A stretch of 64,000 nt of DNA from Lophius americanus (GCA_037951165.1 JBBDHG010000124.1:2481001-2545000), one strand, 5' to 3'. Positions 48,991-60,854 are shown, counted from the first letter of the stretch. Numbers and translations: made by a program. The notes: generated from the letters alone by a model not told the origin.

Positions 48991-49515
48991 GTGGTTTTTA
49001 GACTAAAGATCATATGTGTCTGTATAGGCTAATGATACAGTTTTATGTAGTTAGAGTAAGGATCATGTGTGTGTGTGTATGCAAATGATATGTTTGTATT
49101 GGACTTCACTTTCCAAAACATGTAACGTTCTTTCCCAGGGTATCACATAGAAACTGAATCAAACAGTTATTAGACAAGACATGACATCCAAATATATCAG
49201 CATGATACTGAGCGTTCTATTTTTCCTTCTAATAGTACTATAGAGTCATAAATGAAATGTATCACTTGATAATGTTCCTGTAAACTAATATTGAACATGA
49301 TGATGATTGGACTAACAACCAGGTCCTGAAGCTGTGACAAGTGTTCTGATGGACTCTTTTTAAGGTCCAGTCTTCCAGGTAGTTTAATGGTAACTTGTTC
49401 AGTTCTACATCCTGAACCATCCGTCTGTTGGTTCCTTTCCTCTGGAACGACTCAGATTACCATTCAGGTCACAAACTCTTAAAGGAAGATCTGGCATTGT
49501 TCTGTTCTTATAACA

Positions 49516-49521
49516 TTTATT
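49516..49521 (-). promoter_or_regulatory. Polyadenylation signal of lectin gene 5
   Basis: Plus-strand TTTATT is AATAAA on the gene strand, about 180 bp past the stop. The same signal is in the mirror gene at 60855. Confidence 0.65.
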
Positions 49522-49699
49522 TTATCAAACATCATCAATCACAAACAAAAAGTACTTTTCACTTTTTAACATTTTATCATTTCACACTCTTAAGAAAACA
49601 AAACAAGAAAGTGTAAATAAATCACTGAGACACAACAAAGTTGATAATTTGGCTTCAAACAGAAGAAAGATCCGGACGGGTCCTTCCCAAGGCTCCAAG

Positions 49700-52495
49700 T
49701 TAACAGCTGAAAGGGTCCTTGGAGCAGATGAACTTCGCTGCGTAGTTACAGTTGTAGTTTCCCCATCCATCTGAGATTAGATTTAACAAAGAGAAACATC
49801 ATCAATTGTAGTAATTCATCTTTTACTCTCTTCCCTTTATTGAAAGTCTAATTTTATATTTTCATGGATGACAAATGGACAATTTTAATTACAACAACGT
49901 TTTGGCGGCCTGAAATGTACTTTTTTGATCTGAGGTTCCAATGCTTCAATTTCCATCTTTGCACAAGATAGCAATCTAATTGGTGTCACCTTAATGGGGA
50001 ACTAAGCCGACGAGGGGTCAAAAGCCAGTGAACTTCTAAGGCCGGATCCAAGCCCAGATAAATGGGGAGGGTTGTTTCCGGCGTAAAACCTATGCTAAGT
50101 AAACATGCGGAACATAAAACTGATTTCAAACCGTATTGGTCATTGGCCGGATTAATAACAACTGCCAGGTTCCATAAGTTAGCAATGTACCGGCTTTAAA
50201 TTAGGATGGGAGGATCCGTTGTGGCGACCCAGAAAGGGAATAACTGAAAGAAGAAGAGGAAGTGTCATCTTAACGGGGAATTAGTCTCCTTTTGACTCAC
50301 AACGCTCACAGTTACATTCAAATTCAGTAAATACAGCTACATTTGGACCAAAACCCCCTAAAGTGCATTCTTAGAGATGTGTTTAAAACCTGATTCAAAA
50401 GAGGTTATGGATCATAACAGTCTGATCCCCTCAGGATTATTCCAGAGAGCTTGAGAAGACCTGGCCTTCCTTGGTCCTTAGCCTGGATTAAAGGACGGCT
50501 GAAAGGACCTCAGGTTTCGATGTAATGAGTCAGGACATCACCTTTGATGTATTTCAGAGTGAGTCCAGAACAGACCTTAAAAGTTATCGACAGAATTCTG
50601 AAATCATTTCTAAAAGTGACCGCAAGCCGATGACGGGAGGCTGAAACGGGAGGAATAACGTCTCTCTGTTTGGCTTTGGTGAAGAATCTGGCTGCTACTT
50701 TCTGTATAAACTGAAGTTAATGAGGATTAAAAAAGATTCTGGTTCTCCCTGATCTGTATCACATATCAAAACATGTAGAAAGAGAGCACATTCTAAAACC
50801 GTCATTAGTTTGAGTGAAAGTCAGGCTTTGACAAAGATGTCTTCATGTTTCCTTCATGTTGTTTCCCCTCTGAGTAAACAAACAGGATAAAGACGATGTC
50901 TCTATCGGACCAAAACTAACAGGAGGACTTACAGGAGGAGCGTAAGTACATGCAGGAGTAGGTGCTGGAGGAGGAGTAGGAGTACCAGTTGTCGTAATAG
51001 AAACCTTCACCGTCGCTCCACATCCAGGTTCCCTAAGAGACAAGAGCAAGAGTGTCAGGAATCTCGTGAAAGTCTCTGGACCGGACCTGGTCTGGACCTG
51101 GTGATTCTTCATGGATTCATACCTGCACGTTGAAGCCTCCCATCCATGCCATGCTCTGACCAGCTGTCTTTGTCATCTGCTGGAGGAAGGCGTACTCACT
51201 GGGGTTGGTGGCCGAGGGCAGGTGAGCTCCCAGGATTTGGCAGTGCTCCTGTTGGACAGAGGAAGCACAGAGGCGTCTTTGTAACATTTCAAGTCTTCAC
51301 CTTCGTCCTCTACATTTAAATTGTGTTGAGTTCCTGACCTACCAACAGAAACCATCACCATCCAGAGTCTCTAAGCCTCCGTGTTATAGAACAAGTGTTA
51401 GCTTAGCATAGAGGTGTTAGCGTATCACTACCTTAGCTTTGTACCAGCTCAAGCTACTACTGACGAAGACGTAGCAGCGAGAGCCTTGGCGGGTCCAGTG
51501 GTCTGGACAGATGTTATTGCGAGCTGCAGAGAGACAGAAGAGAGAGAGGAGTAACTTGCAGACACCTGCAGAAATACCCTGATGGTCCTCCTGCTCTGAA
51601 GGAGCGAAACACTAGTAGGAGTTGGAAATAAAGACCTAAGATATTGGTGAAAATGAGATTAGTCAAATTGCACTTGAATTTTGTCTCTGTCAACTTTTTT
51701 GTTTTTCAGGGAAAATGCATTAAGTTTCTTTAACAGTGGTTAAGGATACCACAGTAATTTTCCTCATATGTCTAGATGTGAGTCTAAATAAACACGTTTT
51801 ATATAAAAGACCTGTCTGATTACCGTCTCCAAGAACAGGAACAGAATCTTCTGGCAGAACTTCTTTCACATCTTCTGTCTCCATCATCATGTTCTCCATC
51901 TCTGAAACACCAACAGCTTCATCAGACGTCAAGCTATGACATCATGCTAACAGGAACTCATTAGCATGAGCAGATTAGGCCGCAGCTCAGGATGATGTCA
52001 TCAGTTCTGCAGGTCAAACAGCCAACCTGGCCGTCCCTGCTCCCCCAACGATCAAATCCACCTGCATTCATAGAGCTGCACTTCACAGCCTCCAGAGATT
52101 AACATTTTAACCACAACTGGGTTTATTTTCTGCTCAAATGTCTCTCTGTGTGCAGAGAATCTCCATCCTGACATCACCTGAAGGACCTTCAGAGAAGAGA
52201 CTCACCTGGTGCAGCAGCCACTTCTTCTTTCAGAACCTCCACTGCTGCTCCTGTGGAAGGACCACATGAATGTTGGAGTCAGATAGAAGCATGTCTGACT
52301 GACTGTGTGTGTTCAAACAAAGAGCTTCAATACTGACCTGGAGCTTTTTCTTCAGCTGGAGCTGCAGAGGGAACCACAACAAGAACAGCATGTTAGAGAA
52401 GAGCTCCTGAGAACATGGATCCTAATGTGCGTCTCAATGATCTGACCTGCAAAGGCAGCACAGAGGAGGATGGAGAGGACCAGGACCGTCTTCAT
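49700..52495 (-). CDS. Secreted C-type lectin-like protein (gene 5), 8 coding exons
   Basis: In transcript order the exons are 52495-52447, 52361-52338, 52250-52206, 51901-51824, 51523-51432, 51248-51123, 51032-50933 and 49770-49700. They join to 194 codons plus stop. The signal peptide is MKTVLVLSILLCAAFA. Three small phase-1 exons encode an acidic linker (residues 17-65, with MENMMMETEDVKEVL). The C-type lectin-like domain spans about 70-194: ICPDHW, SRCYVF, HCQILG, WMGG, SCMYL, NCNY, FICS and a final Cys. EPN/QPD and WND are absent. It resembles fish ladderlectin/type II antifreeze relatives; sugar or ice binding cannot be inferred from sequence. It is the mirror-image sister of the gene at 57.8-60.7 kb, and almost every coding difference between them changes the protein. 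Likely secreted defence lectin. Confidence 0.87.
50400..50800 (-). repeat. LINE scrap inside the last intron of gene 5
   Basis: Mirror of 59540-59960. On the gene strand it reads KAATRFFTKAKQRDVIPPVS-like and RLAVTF, a decayed QNAAARLLT...ITPVLASLHWLPV block of a non-LTR reverse transcriptase. The insertion pre-dates the palindrome, as both arms have it. Confidence 0.6.
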
Positions 52496-52606
52496 GGTGA
52501 TGATCTACAGATTGTTCTCTGTGGAGGAAACAGACCTGGCAGTAAAGAAACAGAGTCAGCAGAACCATGATCTTCACTGCAGGAGCGGGAGCCAAAAGGT
52601 GTCTTA

Positions 52607-52735
52607 CCTGTCAGGTAAAGGTGAGGAGATGATGTTCAGGTTTCTGCTGAGGGTTTCAGTGATGACTGGACGCCGCTCTGCTCTTTATATACACACACCT
52701 GAACCGCACTGAGTCACGCCCACGTGGGCGTGTGG
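52607..52735 (-). promoter_or_regulatory. Promoter and noncoding exon 1 of gene 5
   Basis: On the minus strand the order is a perfect 16-bp palindrome ACGCCCACGTGGGCGT (52731-52716) with a CACGTG E-box at its centre, an overlapping AP-1 site TGACTCA (52716-52710), a TATATAA box (52691-52685), GAGCAGAGC, and exon 1 ending at 52607 before GTAAGA. Confidence 0.75.
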
Positions 52736-53179
52736 GCGGCAGTATCAACTGATGTTGGCCCGACTCTGCAACATGCGGGGGAAGATGATTTCACTGTGTA
52801 ACCCTGGACTCTGACCTGTTTTCCTGACAGTCTTCATGAACCACTTCCTGGTTGGTTTGGTTCCAGATCAGGTTGATTGTTGAAAACTGACACCGGGCTG
52901 CTTTTATGTCTCCTGAACTAATGACACCAGAATCATGAACAATAACAGAATCTTCTGTGGATCAGCTACCAGTCAATGAAGTCAAACTGGTCTGTGTCCT
53001 CGCTCCAGCTCTTCTCACCATCTTCTTCATCATGACGCTCCAGAAGACCACTGGAGATGCTGAAGTCAGTGACAGCGTCTAGATCCGGTACCAAACTCAC
53101 ACAAAGACACGAAGCAACTGATCTGAGATCTGTTATCTGCTGATGATGCTGCCCTCGTTGACCTCACTGGAACACAATC

Positions 53180-56100
53180 CTGACCCTGCAGAGTTTGATG
53201 CATCTGATTCTCTGGTATCCCAGAATAAACCTGGTTCTGTCCACCATCCCCAGAGCAGCAGAGAGGTTTGAAGCTGGGTCAGGGTTCTACTCGCTCAACA
53301 CCTCACAGTCAAAGACATCAGATCAAACCTTCTCCCTCCCCTCCAGATGATGATGATGATCAGAATGTGTGGAACAACCACAGACGAAGGTGAAGACATT
53401 TTCCTGCTGTGAAGAAGATCAGAAAAGTGAGGAACTAAAAGAAAATCGAGGGGAATAAAAGGAAATTGTAAAGAATCAAACAGTGAATAACACGAGATTA
53501 AAGTCTGGATCAGGTTATAGATAAAATAAGATGAGATACAAGATACAAGTTAAATGCTTTTAGATCAGCGTTTTTTTAATGTCGTATATAATTGTTGATT
53601 CTTCAAAGAAATCAAAAACGATACAACAAAAATCATGTGGGGACCAAAAACGAACATCACAGTCATGTTCTGAACTTAAACAGAGTTTCCATATTTGGAC
53701 CTGCTCCTCATTATGTTTGTTTTATCTACAGCAATCACACCAATAAACTCTGGATGAGTTTCCTGATAATAGCATTCACAGTCAGCTCTTGATAAGAGTC
53801 AAGGACACAATAAGTCTCTGAAGTCTCTGCAGCTGACCCAGAATGCTGAACAGAACACCTAAGGCCTAAGCTAGCTCTTAGCTATAATGCTATAAGCTCA
53901 GAATGCTAGGTGGACTTCCCATGATGCTCTCTTCCTTCAGTTCTGAAGGTGTTCTGAATAAAGCTTTCATTGTGGAATGTTGGTATTTAAATAAAAGGGA
54001 CTCAACAGACTTACTGACTTTCAACCCGTCTCACCAACTCTTTTGCAAACGTCAGATTTTTCTCAGCCTGTTGTTCACGGACCTCAGACCCTTAACTATA
54101 ATACTCCTGATCCAATCCTCACATGGGAACACCTCCAGAACTTAACTTACAGGTTTTCAGTTTTCAGCACTTTTTCTGAACCGCTCCCAACAGAATCACT
54201 GAATACTCTTTAATACTATATCCTCACCCCAGCCTTCCTCCTCACCCCCACCTCACTGGCCTGGTGACTCTTCAAGAAGAAGAATAGACGTACCCAAACC
54301 ATAAGCTTAACCCTCGACCAAAGGGATCCTTTTCCTGACTCAGACTTAAACCGCATTGATCTAATTATAGCCCTTAAAAAGTCGGGGAAATATAATCGGC
54401 GGTCGCTGTTGCTGTCGGGGACGACTGCGTAGGTCTAGTTTCTGAAGGTGTTGGACCACATCAGATCTGATGGCTCTCAGACTCTCGTGTGACGGCAGCT
54501 CACCCTCAAGTCCACACAAACAGTGATGGTGTTGTGGCGCCGACACAGACGGTCCCGTCTCTCCACATGGAGTCTGACTTTGACGACCATCAGTAACGAT
54601 GTTGGCGTGATTGTTACGACAGTGAAACATATTTCCGGATGATTTATGAGACGTGTTGTTTCCTGCACTGAAGATGGGACAGAAGACGTGTTTGGATCAT
54701 TTAGTGACAGAGATAATAGGGACGTGATCACATGACAAACTTTAACCATTTATTAAACATCATATCAACAGAGTTACTTTCAAATCCCTCAAGTTTACTG
54801 ATTAACAGCATCTTTATCATCCTTTACAGGTATGCGTCTCATCATCGGTGGAAATAACTGGACCTGTTTTTATTATTATATACAGACAGAGAACAGTATA
54901 ATTGTGACATAGAAGTACTGATTTATGGACACAGATTTATATCCCAAATACAGGTAAATGTTTTACAGGAATATAAATCAGTTTATTCTTCTTGTCACTC
55001 TGTTTCGCAATCAGGACAATTTTAAACTTTTAACCCTATTTGGTCCTGCTCAGCTGTTTGGTTGAATACTTTTTGAGTCGCTATTTCTTATTGAAAAATG
55101 TGGTTGGACCTGTTTATAATATGGTGCAGTGGCAGAATGTTTATGATAAAGAGAAAGGGGCCAAGGATGGAGCTCTGGGGGTCACCACAGGTCAAATGGG
55201 CCACCGAGGAGAAGGCGTTAACCACGGCTACTGAGAAAGTCTGACTCCATAAGTAGGATTTCTTTTGTTATATTAACGCTCACTAAACACGAGTATGTAA
55301 CTTCATACATCCAAAACAGAATAATAACCCTCAAACAAAAGGTTGAGACACACAACAATGCAACAAAATTCAATTTGTTTTCACGAACTTAACTGTTTAT
55401 TCTGCTCTACATGAAATAATTTAGGGAAAATGTAATGTTTTAACTGTTGTGATCAAGCAATTCACTCCAAATTATTAAGTTGCATCAGATCAATCCATTT
55501 TTGTGGGTTCAAGAAGTCTTAATTTGAAATAATACCCGTTAAAGGGAGCGTCGTCTAAAAAACTAACATAAATATTACGTATTCATTGATCCGTGTGTCC
55601 GTTTGTTGAATTAAACTAAAAAAGTTCAATTTTTGAGGGTGGAAATGTTACCTATAGCAGCAAACCACCTGTCTTCACACGACGATTCAAATGTTGCCAT
55701 TTTCTGGGGAAAGATCCTGATTGGTCCTCAGAAGAGCACAACATCATCATCATCATTTTCTCTGAATAAAACCCAAAACACAACAATCATTTATCTTTCT
55801 GTAAACGCTTATCCTAGTGGTGTTCTGGGGGATGAGGGGGGGGGCAAATCCCAGCTGACATTGGGTGAGATCACCTACATTCACATCAATGCGTGACTTC
55901 ACACCCCATCATTTTTGCTGGTTTGCTAGTTTTGCGTATTGTTGTTTTGCATTCGTACGTCAATGTCGTGAAAATGATCCTGTGTGTTTGGGGGGCAGTT
56001 TCACAATTATTGCGTTTTGCTCATTTACACACTGATGAAAACAGTATCCTTTCAAATGTTTGATTTTCAGGCCCTTAAAACGCTGTTGTCTTCTAAAGAT

Positions 56101-57150
56101 GAGGTCAAAACTAAACGGACATCTAAAACAACTGCTGTGTAATGTCTCCCTTGACCGTCACCAGTTCCTACACAGGTTCTTGGACTGTGGATGGATCTTG
56201 CAGAACCTGGAGGGAACCCACTCAAAACATTGGAGAACATGGAGACCCCAAACAGATGGTCCGAGGTTCTCATCTGGATTTGAACCCAGAACCTTCTCAT
56301 TGTGATGCAACGCTGTAATGAATACTTAAAAGTGTAGATTTGGAAGAACGTGTCCTGCTGACATGGGTTCATGTCAGAGTCAGATGATCAGGAGACAATA
56401 ATTGTTTTTACAGGATTCTGTCTTACTTTTCTCTTGAGCTTAAACTCAGTCTTAAATTAGCAGGATTTAGAGGTGATCAACGTGTCTGAGCTTCATCTCC
56501 TCCAAACATCTCCTGTTCGATCTTTGGCTCATGTCCCACTCCTCCAGCAGGTCTCATGAAGATCCATCCAGTAGTTTGTGTCTGATCCTGCTAAAACACA
56601 CACACAAACAAACAAACAAACAAACTTCCCTGATGGAGCTAATGAAGTCCTTCTCTTCAAGTCACAATTTTATTGCTCCCAGAATGCTTTGCAGCTTACA
56701 GCATGCCATTGTAGTGGCGCTGATAAACCAGAATACTGTACAGGTTTTACTGTAAATGATAATGGTAATTAAAATGTTTACAGTGTAGAGACAGAAACCA
56801 AAGGCCTTCTATTACACTGTAAACTTTAACAAGTTGACTTTACTGGAAATGAATTGGAGAAATAAGTAAAGTTGATCATTCCTTTAAGGTTGAACAAACT
56901 GTATTAAGTCTTAACTCGGTCACCATGGTGACCGAGGATCATTGAGTTTGCTTCAGTTGGTTCTGGGTGGATGTTTGCCTCATCATCAAACTTCATCACC
57001 ACAGAAGAAGAAGGAATCAAACATCTTATGTTGATTCTGTCAATAATAATAATAATAATAATTGGTGTTTCATTCTCTCATTATCCTCGCTAAATGTGGG
57101 GGTAGTGGTTGACATCCTCTATGAAGCAAGATGTTCTGCTCCACAGGGTT
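53180..57150. other. Palindrome spacer, no lectin gene
   Basis: It holds 53395-53850 (direct copy of 43410-43830), an L2-type 3' UTR scrap (53860-53935) and 54390-55830 (inverted copy of 43880-44900). 55090-55260 is a minus-strand LINE RT scrap reading SSILGPFLFIINILPL. Dispersed fish repeats lie at 55790-55900 and 56080-56310. No gene is supported. Confidence 0.6.
56776..56824. repeat. Perfect 12-bp inverted repeat, possible abutting MITE ends
   Basis: GTTTACAGTGTA (56776-56787) and TACACTGTAAAC (56813-56824) flank 25 bp. The sequence matches the ACAGTG/CACTGT ends of the MITE-like elements at 11.4-11.9 kb. Confidence 0.5.
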
Positions 57151-57589
57151 CTTCTCAGTGAGGTCAATGAGGGCAGCATCATCAGCAGATAAAAGATCTC
57201 AGATCAGTTGCTCCGCATCTTTGTTTGAGTTTGGTACCGGATGTAGACGCCGTCTCTGACTTCAGCATCTCCAGTGGTCTTCTGGAGCGTCATGATGAAG
57301 AAGATGGTGAGAAGAGCTGGAGCGAGGACACAGACCAGTTTGACTTCACTGACTGGTAGCTGATCCACAGAAGATTCTGTTATTGTTCATGATTCTGGTG
57401 TCATTAGTTCAGGAGACATAAAAGCAGCCCGGTGTCAGTTTTCAACAATCAACCTGATCTGGAACCAAACCAACCAGGCAGTGGTTCATGAAGACTGTCA
57501 GGAAAAAAGGTCAGAGTCCAGGGTTACACAGTGAAATCATCTTCCCCCGCATGTTGCAGAATCGGGCCAACATCAGTTGATACTGCCGC

Positions 57590-57717
57590 CCACACGCCCA
57601 CGTGGGCGTGACTCAGCGCGGTTCAGGTGTGTGTATATAAAGAGCAGAGCGGCGTCCAGTCGTCACTTAAACCCTCAGCAGAAACCTGAACATCATCTCC
57701 TCACCTTTTCCTGACAG
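57590..57717 (+). promoter_or_regulatory. Promoter and noncoding exon 1 of gene 6
   Basis: The palindrome ACGCCCACGTGGGCGT is at 57594-57609, overlapping TGACTCA at 57609-57615. TATATAA follows at 57634-57640, then AGAGCAGAGC. Exon 1 ends at 57717 before GTAAGA. It differs from the gene 5 promoter by only a few bases. Confidence 0.75.
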
Positions 57718-57829
57718 GTAAGACACCTGCTGGCTCCTCCTCCTGCAGTGAAGATCATGGTTCTGCTGTCTCTGTTTCTTTACTGCCAGGCCTGTTTCCT
57801 CCACAGAGAACAATCTGTAGATCATCACC

Positions 57830-60676
57830 ATGAAGACGGTCCTGGTCCTCTCCATCCTCCTCTGTGCTGCCTTTGCAGGTCAGATCATTCAGACGCACAT
57901 TAGGATCCATGTTCTCAGGAGCTCTTCTCTAACATGCTGTTCTTGTTGTGGTTCCCTCTGCAGTTCCAGCTGAAGAAAAAGCTCCAGGTCAGTATTGAAG
58001 CTCTTTGTTTGAACACACAGTCAGTCAGACGTGCTTCTATCTGACTCCAACATTCATGTGGTCCTTCCACAGGAGCAGCAGTGGAGGTTCTGAAAGAAGA
58101 AGTGGCTGCTGCACCAGGTGAGTCTCTTCTCTGAAGGTCCTTCAGGTGATGTCAGGATGGAGATTCTCTGCACACAGAGAGACTTTTGTGCCTAAAATAA
58201 ACCCAGTTGTGGTTAAAATGTGAATCTCTGGAGGCTGAGAAGTGCAGCTCTATGAATGCAGGTGGATTTGATCGTTGGGGGAGCAGGGACGGCCAGGTTG
58301 GCTGTTTGACCTGCAGGACTGATGACATCATTCTGAGCTGCGGCCTAATCTGCTCATGCTAATGAGTTCCTGTTAGCATGATGTCATAGCTTGAGGTCTG
58401 ATGAAGCTGTTGGTGTTTCAGAGATGGAGAACATGATGATGGAGACAGAAGATGTGAAAGAAGTTCTGCCAGAAGATTCTGTTCCTGTTCTTGGAGACGG
58501 TAATCAGACAGGACTTTTATATAAAACGTGTTTATTTAGACTCACATCTAGACATATGAGGAAAGTTACTGTGGTATCCTTAACCACTGTTAAAGAAACT
58601 TAATGCATTTTCCCTGAAAGACAAAAAAGTTGACAGAGAAAAAATTCAAGTGCAATTTGACTAATCTCATTTTCACCAATATCTTAGGTCTTTATTTCCA
58701 ACTCCTACTAGTGTTTTGCTCCTTCAGAGCAGGAGGACCATCAGGGTATTTCTGCAGGTGTCTGCAAGTTACTCCTCTCTCTCTTCTGTCTCTCTGCAGC
58801 TCGCAATAACTTCTGTCCAGACCACTGGACCCGCCAAGGCTCTCGCTGCTACGTCTTCGTCAGTAGTAGCTTGAGCTGGTACAAAGCTAAGGTAGTGATA
58901 CGCTAACACCTCTATGCTAAGCTAACACTTGTTCTATAACACGAAGGCTTAGAGACTCTGGATGGTGATGGTTTCTGTTGGTAGGTCAGGAACTCAACAC
59001 ACTTCCATGTAGAGGACGAATGTGAAGACTTGAAATGTTACAAAGACGCCTCTGTGCTTCCTCTGTCCAACAGGAGCACTGCCAAATCCTGGGAGCTCAC
59101 CTGGCCTCGGCCACCAACCCCAGAGAGTACGCCTTCCTCCAGCAACTGACAAAGACAGCTGGTCAGAGCATGGCATGGATGGGAGGCTTCAACGTGCAGG
59201 TATGAATCCATGAAGAATCACCAGGTCCAGACCAGGTCCGGTCCAGAGACTTTCACGAGATTCCTGACACTCTTGCTCTTTGTCTCTCAGGGAACCTGGA
59301 TGTGGAGCGACGGTGAAGGTTTCTATTACAACAACTGGTACTCCTCCTCCACCCCCAGCACCAACTCCTGCTTGTTCTTACGCTCCTCCTGTAAGTCCTC
59401 CTGTTAGTTTTGGTCCGATAGAGACATCGTCTTTATCCTTTTTGTTTACTCAGAGGGGAAACGACATGAAGGAAACATAATAATAATAATACATTTAATT
59501 TATAATGCACTTAACATGAAGACATCTTTGTCAAAGCCTGACTTTAAGTCAAGGGAACATTCACCAAACTAGTGACGGTTTTAGAAGGTGCTCTCTTTCT
59601 ACATGTTTTGATATGTGATCCAGATCAGAGAGAACCAGAATCTTTTTTGATCTTCATTAACTTCAGTTTGTACAGAAAGCAGCAACCAGATTCTTCACCA
59701 AAGCCAAACAGAGAGACGTTATTCCTCCCGTTTCAGCCTCCCGTCATCGGCTTGCGGTCACTTTTAGAAATGATTTCAGAATTTTGTCGATAACTTTTAA
59801 GGTCTGTTCTGGACTCACTCTGAAATACATCAAAGCTGATGTCCTGACTCAATACATCGAAACCTGAGGTCCTTTCAGCCGTCCTTTAATCCAGGCTAAG
59901 GACCAAGGAAGGCCAGGTCTTCTCAAGCTCTCTGGAATAATCCTGATGGGATCAGACTGTTATGATCCATAACCTCTTTTGAATCGGGTTTTAAACACAT
60001 CTCTAAGAATGCACTTTAGGGGGTCTTGGTCCAAATGTTGCTGTATTTACTGAATTTAAATGTAACTGGGAGCGTTGTGAGTCAAAGGAGACTTATTCCC
60101 CGTTTAGATGACACTTCCTCTTCTTCTTTCAGTTATTCCCCTTCGGGGTCGCCACAACGGATCCTCCCATCCTAATTTAAAGCCGGTACATTGCTAACTT
60201 ATGGAACCTGGCAGTTGTTATTAATCCGGCCAATGACCAATACGGTTTGAAATCAGTTTTATGTTGCGCATGTTTACTTAGCATAGGTTTTACGCCGGAA
60301 ACAACCCTCCCCATTTATCCGGGCTTGGGTCCGGCCTTAGAAGTTCACTGGCTTCTGACCCCTCGTTGGCTTAGTGTCCCATTTAGGTCACACCAATTAG
60401 ATTGCTATCTTGTGCAGAGATGGAAATTGAAGCTTTGGAACCTCAGATCAAAAACGTACATTTCAGGCCGCCAAAATGTTGTTGTAATTAAAATTGTCCA
60501 TTTGTCATCCATGCAAATATAAAATTAGACTTTTAATAAAGGTAAGAGAGTAAAACATGAATTACTACAATTAATGATGTTTCTTTTTGTTAAATCTAAT
60601 CTCAGATGGATGGGGAAACTACAACTGTAACCACGCACAAAGCTTCATCTGCTCCAAGGACCCTTTCAGCTGTTAA
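57830..60676 (+). CDS. Secreted C-type lectin-like protein (gene 6), 8 coding exons
   Basis: Exons are 57830-57878, 57964-57987, 58073-58117, 58422-58499, 58800-58891, 59074-59199, 59291-59390 and 60606-60676, giving 194 codons plus stop. Residues 1-16 are the signal peptide and 17-65 the acidic linker, all but one residue identical to gene 5. The C-type lectin-like domain has FCPDHW, SRCYVF, HCQILG, WMGG, SCLFL, NCNH and FICS, with Cys as the last residue. EPN/QPD and WND are absent, so the usual calcium/sugar site is missing. Replacements versus gene 5 cluster in exons 7-9, especially after YYNNWYSSSTPST. The start was chosen because the ATG follows a TTTCCTCCACAG acceptor and opens a clean signal peptide. 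Same proposed role: secreted, possibly disulfide-linked lectin. Confidence 0.88.
59479..59521. mobile_element. 38-bp LINE-tail insertion with AACAT duplication in gene 6 intron
   Basis: Relative to gene 5, this intron gained about 38 bp (AATAATAATAATACATTTAA...GCACTT) flanked by AACAT on both sides. The insert matches the reverse complement of the last bases and ATT tail of the LINE at 32390-32660. It is an extremely 5'-truncated insertion younger than the palindrome. Confidence 0.75.
59540..59960 (+). repeat. LINE scrap inside the last intron of gene 6
   Basis: Mirror of 50400-50800. One frame reads VQKAATRFFTKAKQRDVIPP and then FRNDFRILSITFKVCSGLTL, a decayed reverse transcriptase C-terminal region. 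Confidence 0.65.
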
Positions 60677-60854
60677 CTTGGAGCCTTGGGAAGGACCCGC
60701 CGGGATCTTTCTTCTGTTTGAATCCAAACCATCAACTTTGTTGTGTCTCAGTGATTTATTTACACTTTCTTGTTTTGTTTTCTTAAGAGTGTGAAATTAT
60801 AAAATGTTAAAAAGTGAAAAGTACTTTTTGTTTGTGATTGATGATGTTTGATAA

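Larger units (their letters stand above)
46595..53175. repeat. Palindrome left arm (inverted copy of 57150-64000)
   Basis: In reverse complement this arm is collinear with 57150-64000. The order is outer flank, Rex3 copy, 53-bp-array remnant, lectin 3' flank, whole lectin gene, promoter and upstream DNA to the block around 52950-53175. The spacer between arms is about 4 kb. The match reaches the last base of the window, so the true outer end is not seen. Confidence 0.9.

Noticed and set aside
49700..60676. Calling genes 5 and 6 antifreeze or venom proteins
   Set aside because: Fold and family allow it but no residue pattern seen here proves ice binding or toxicity; left as C-type lectin-like.
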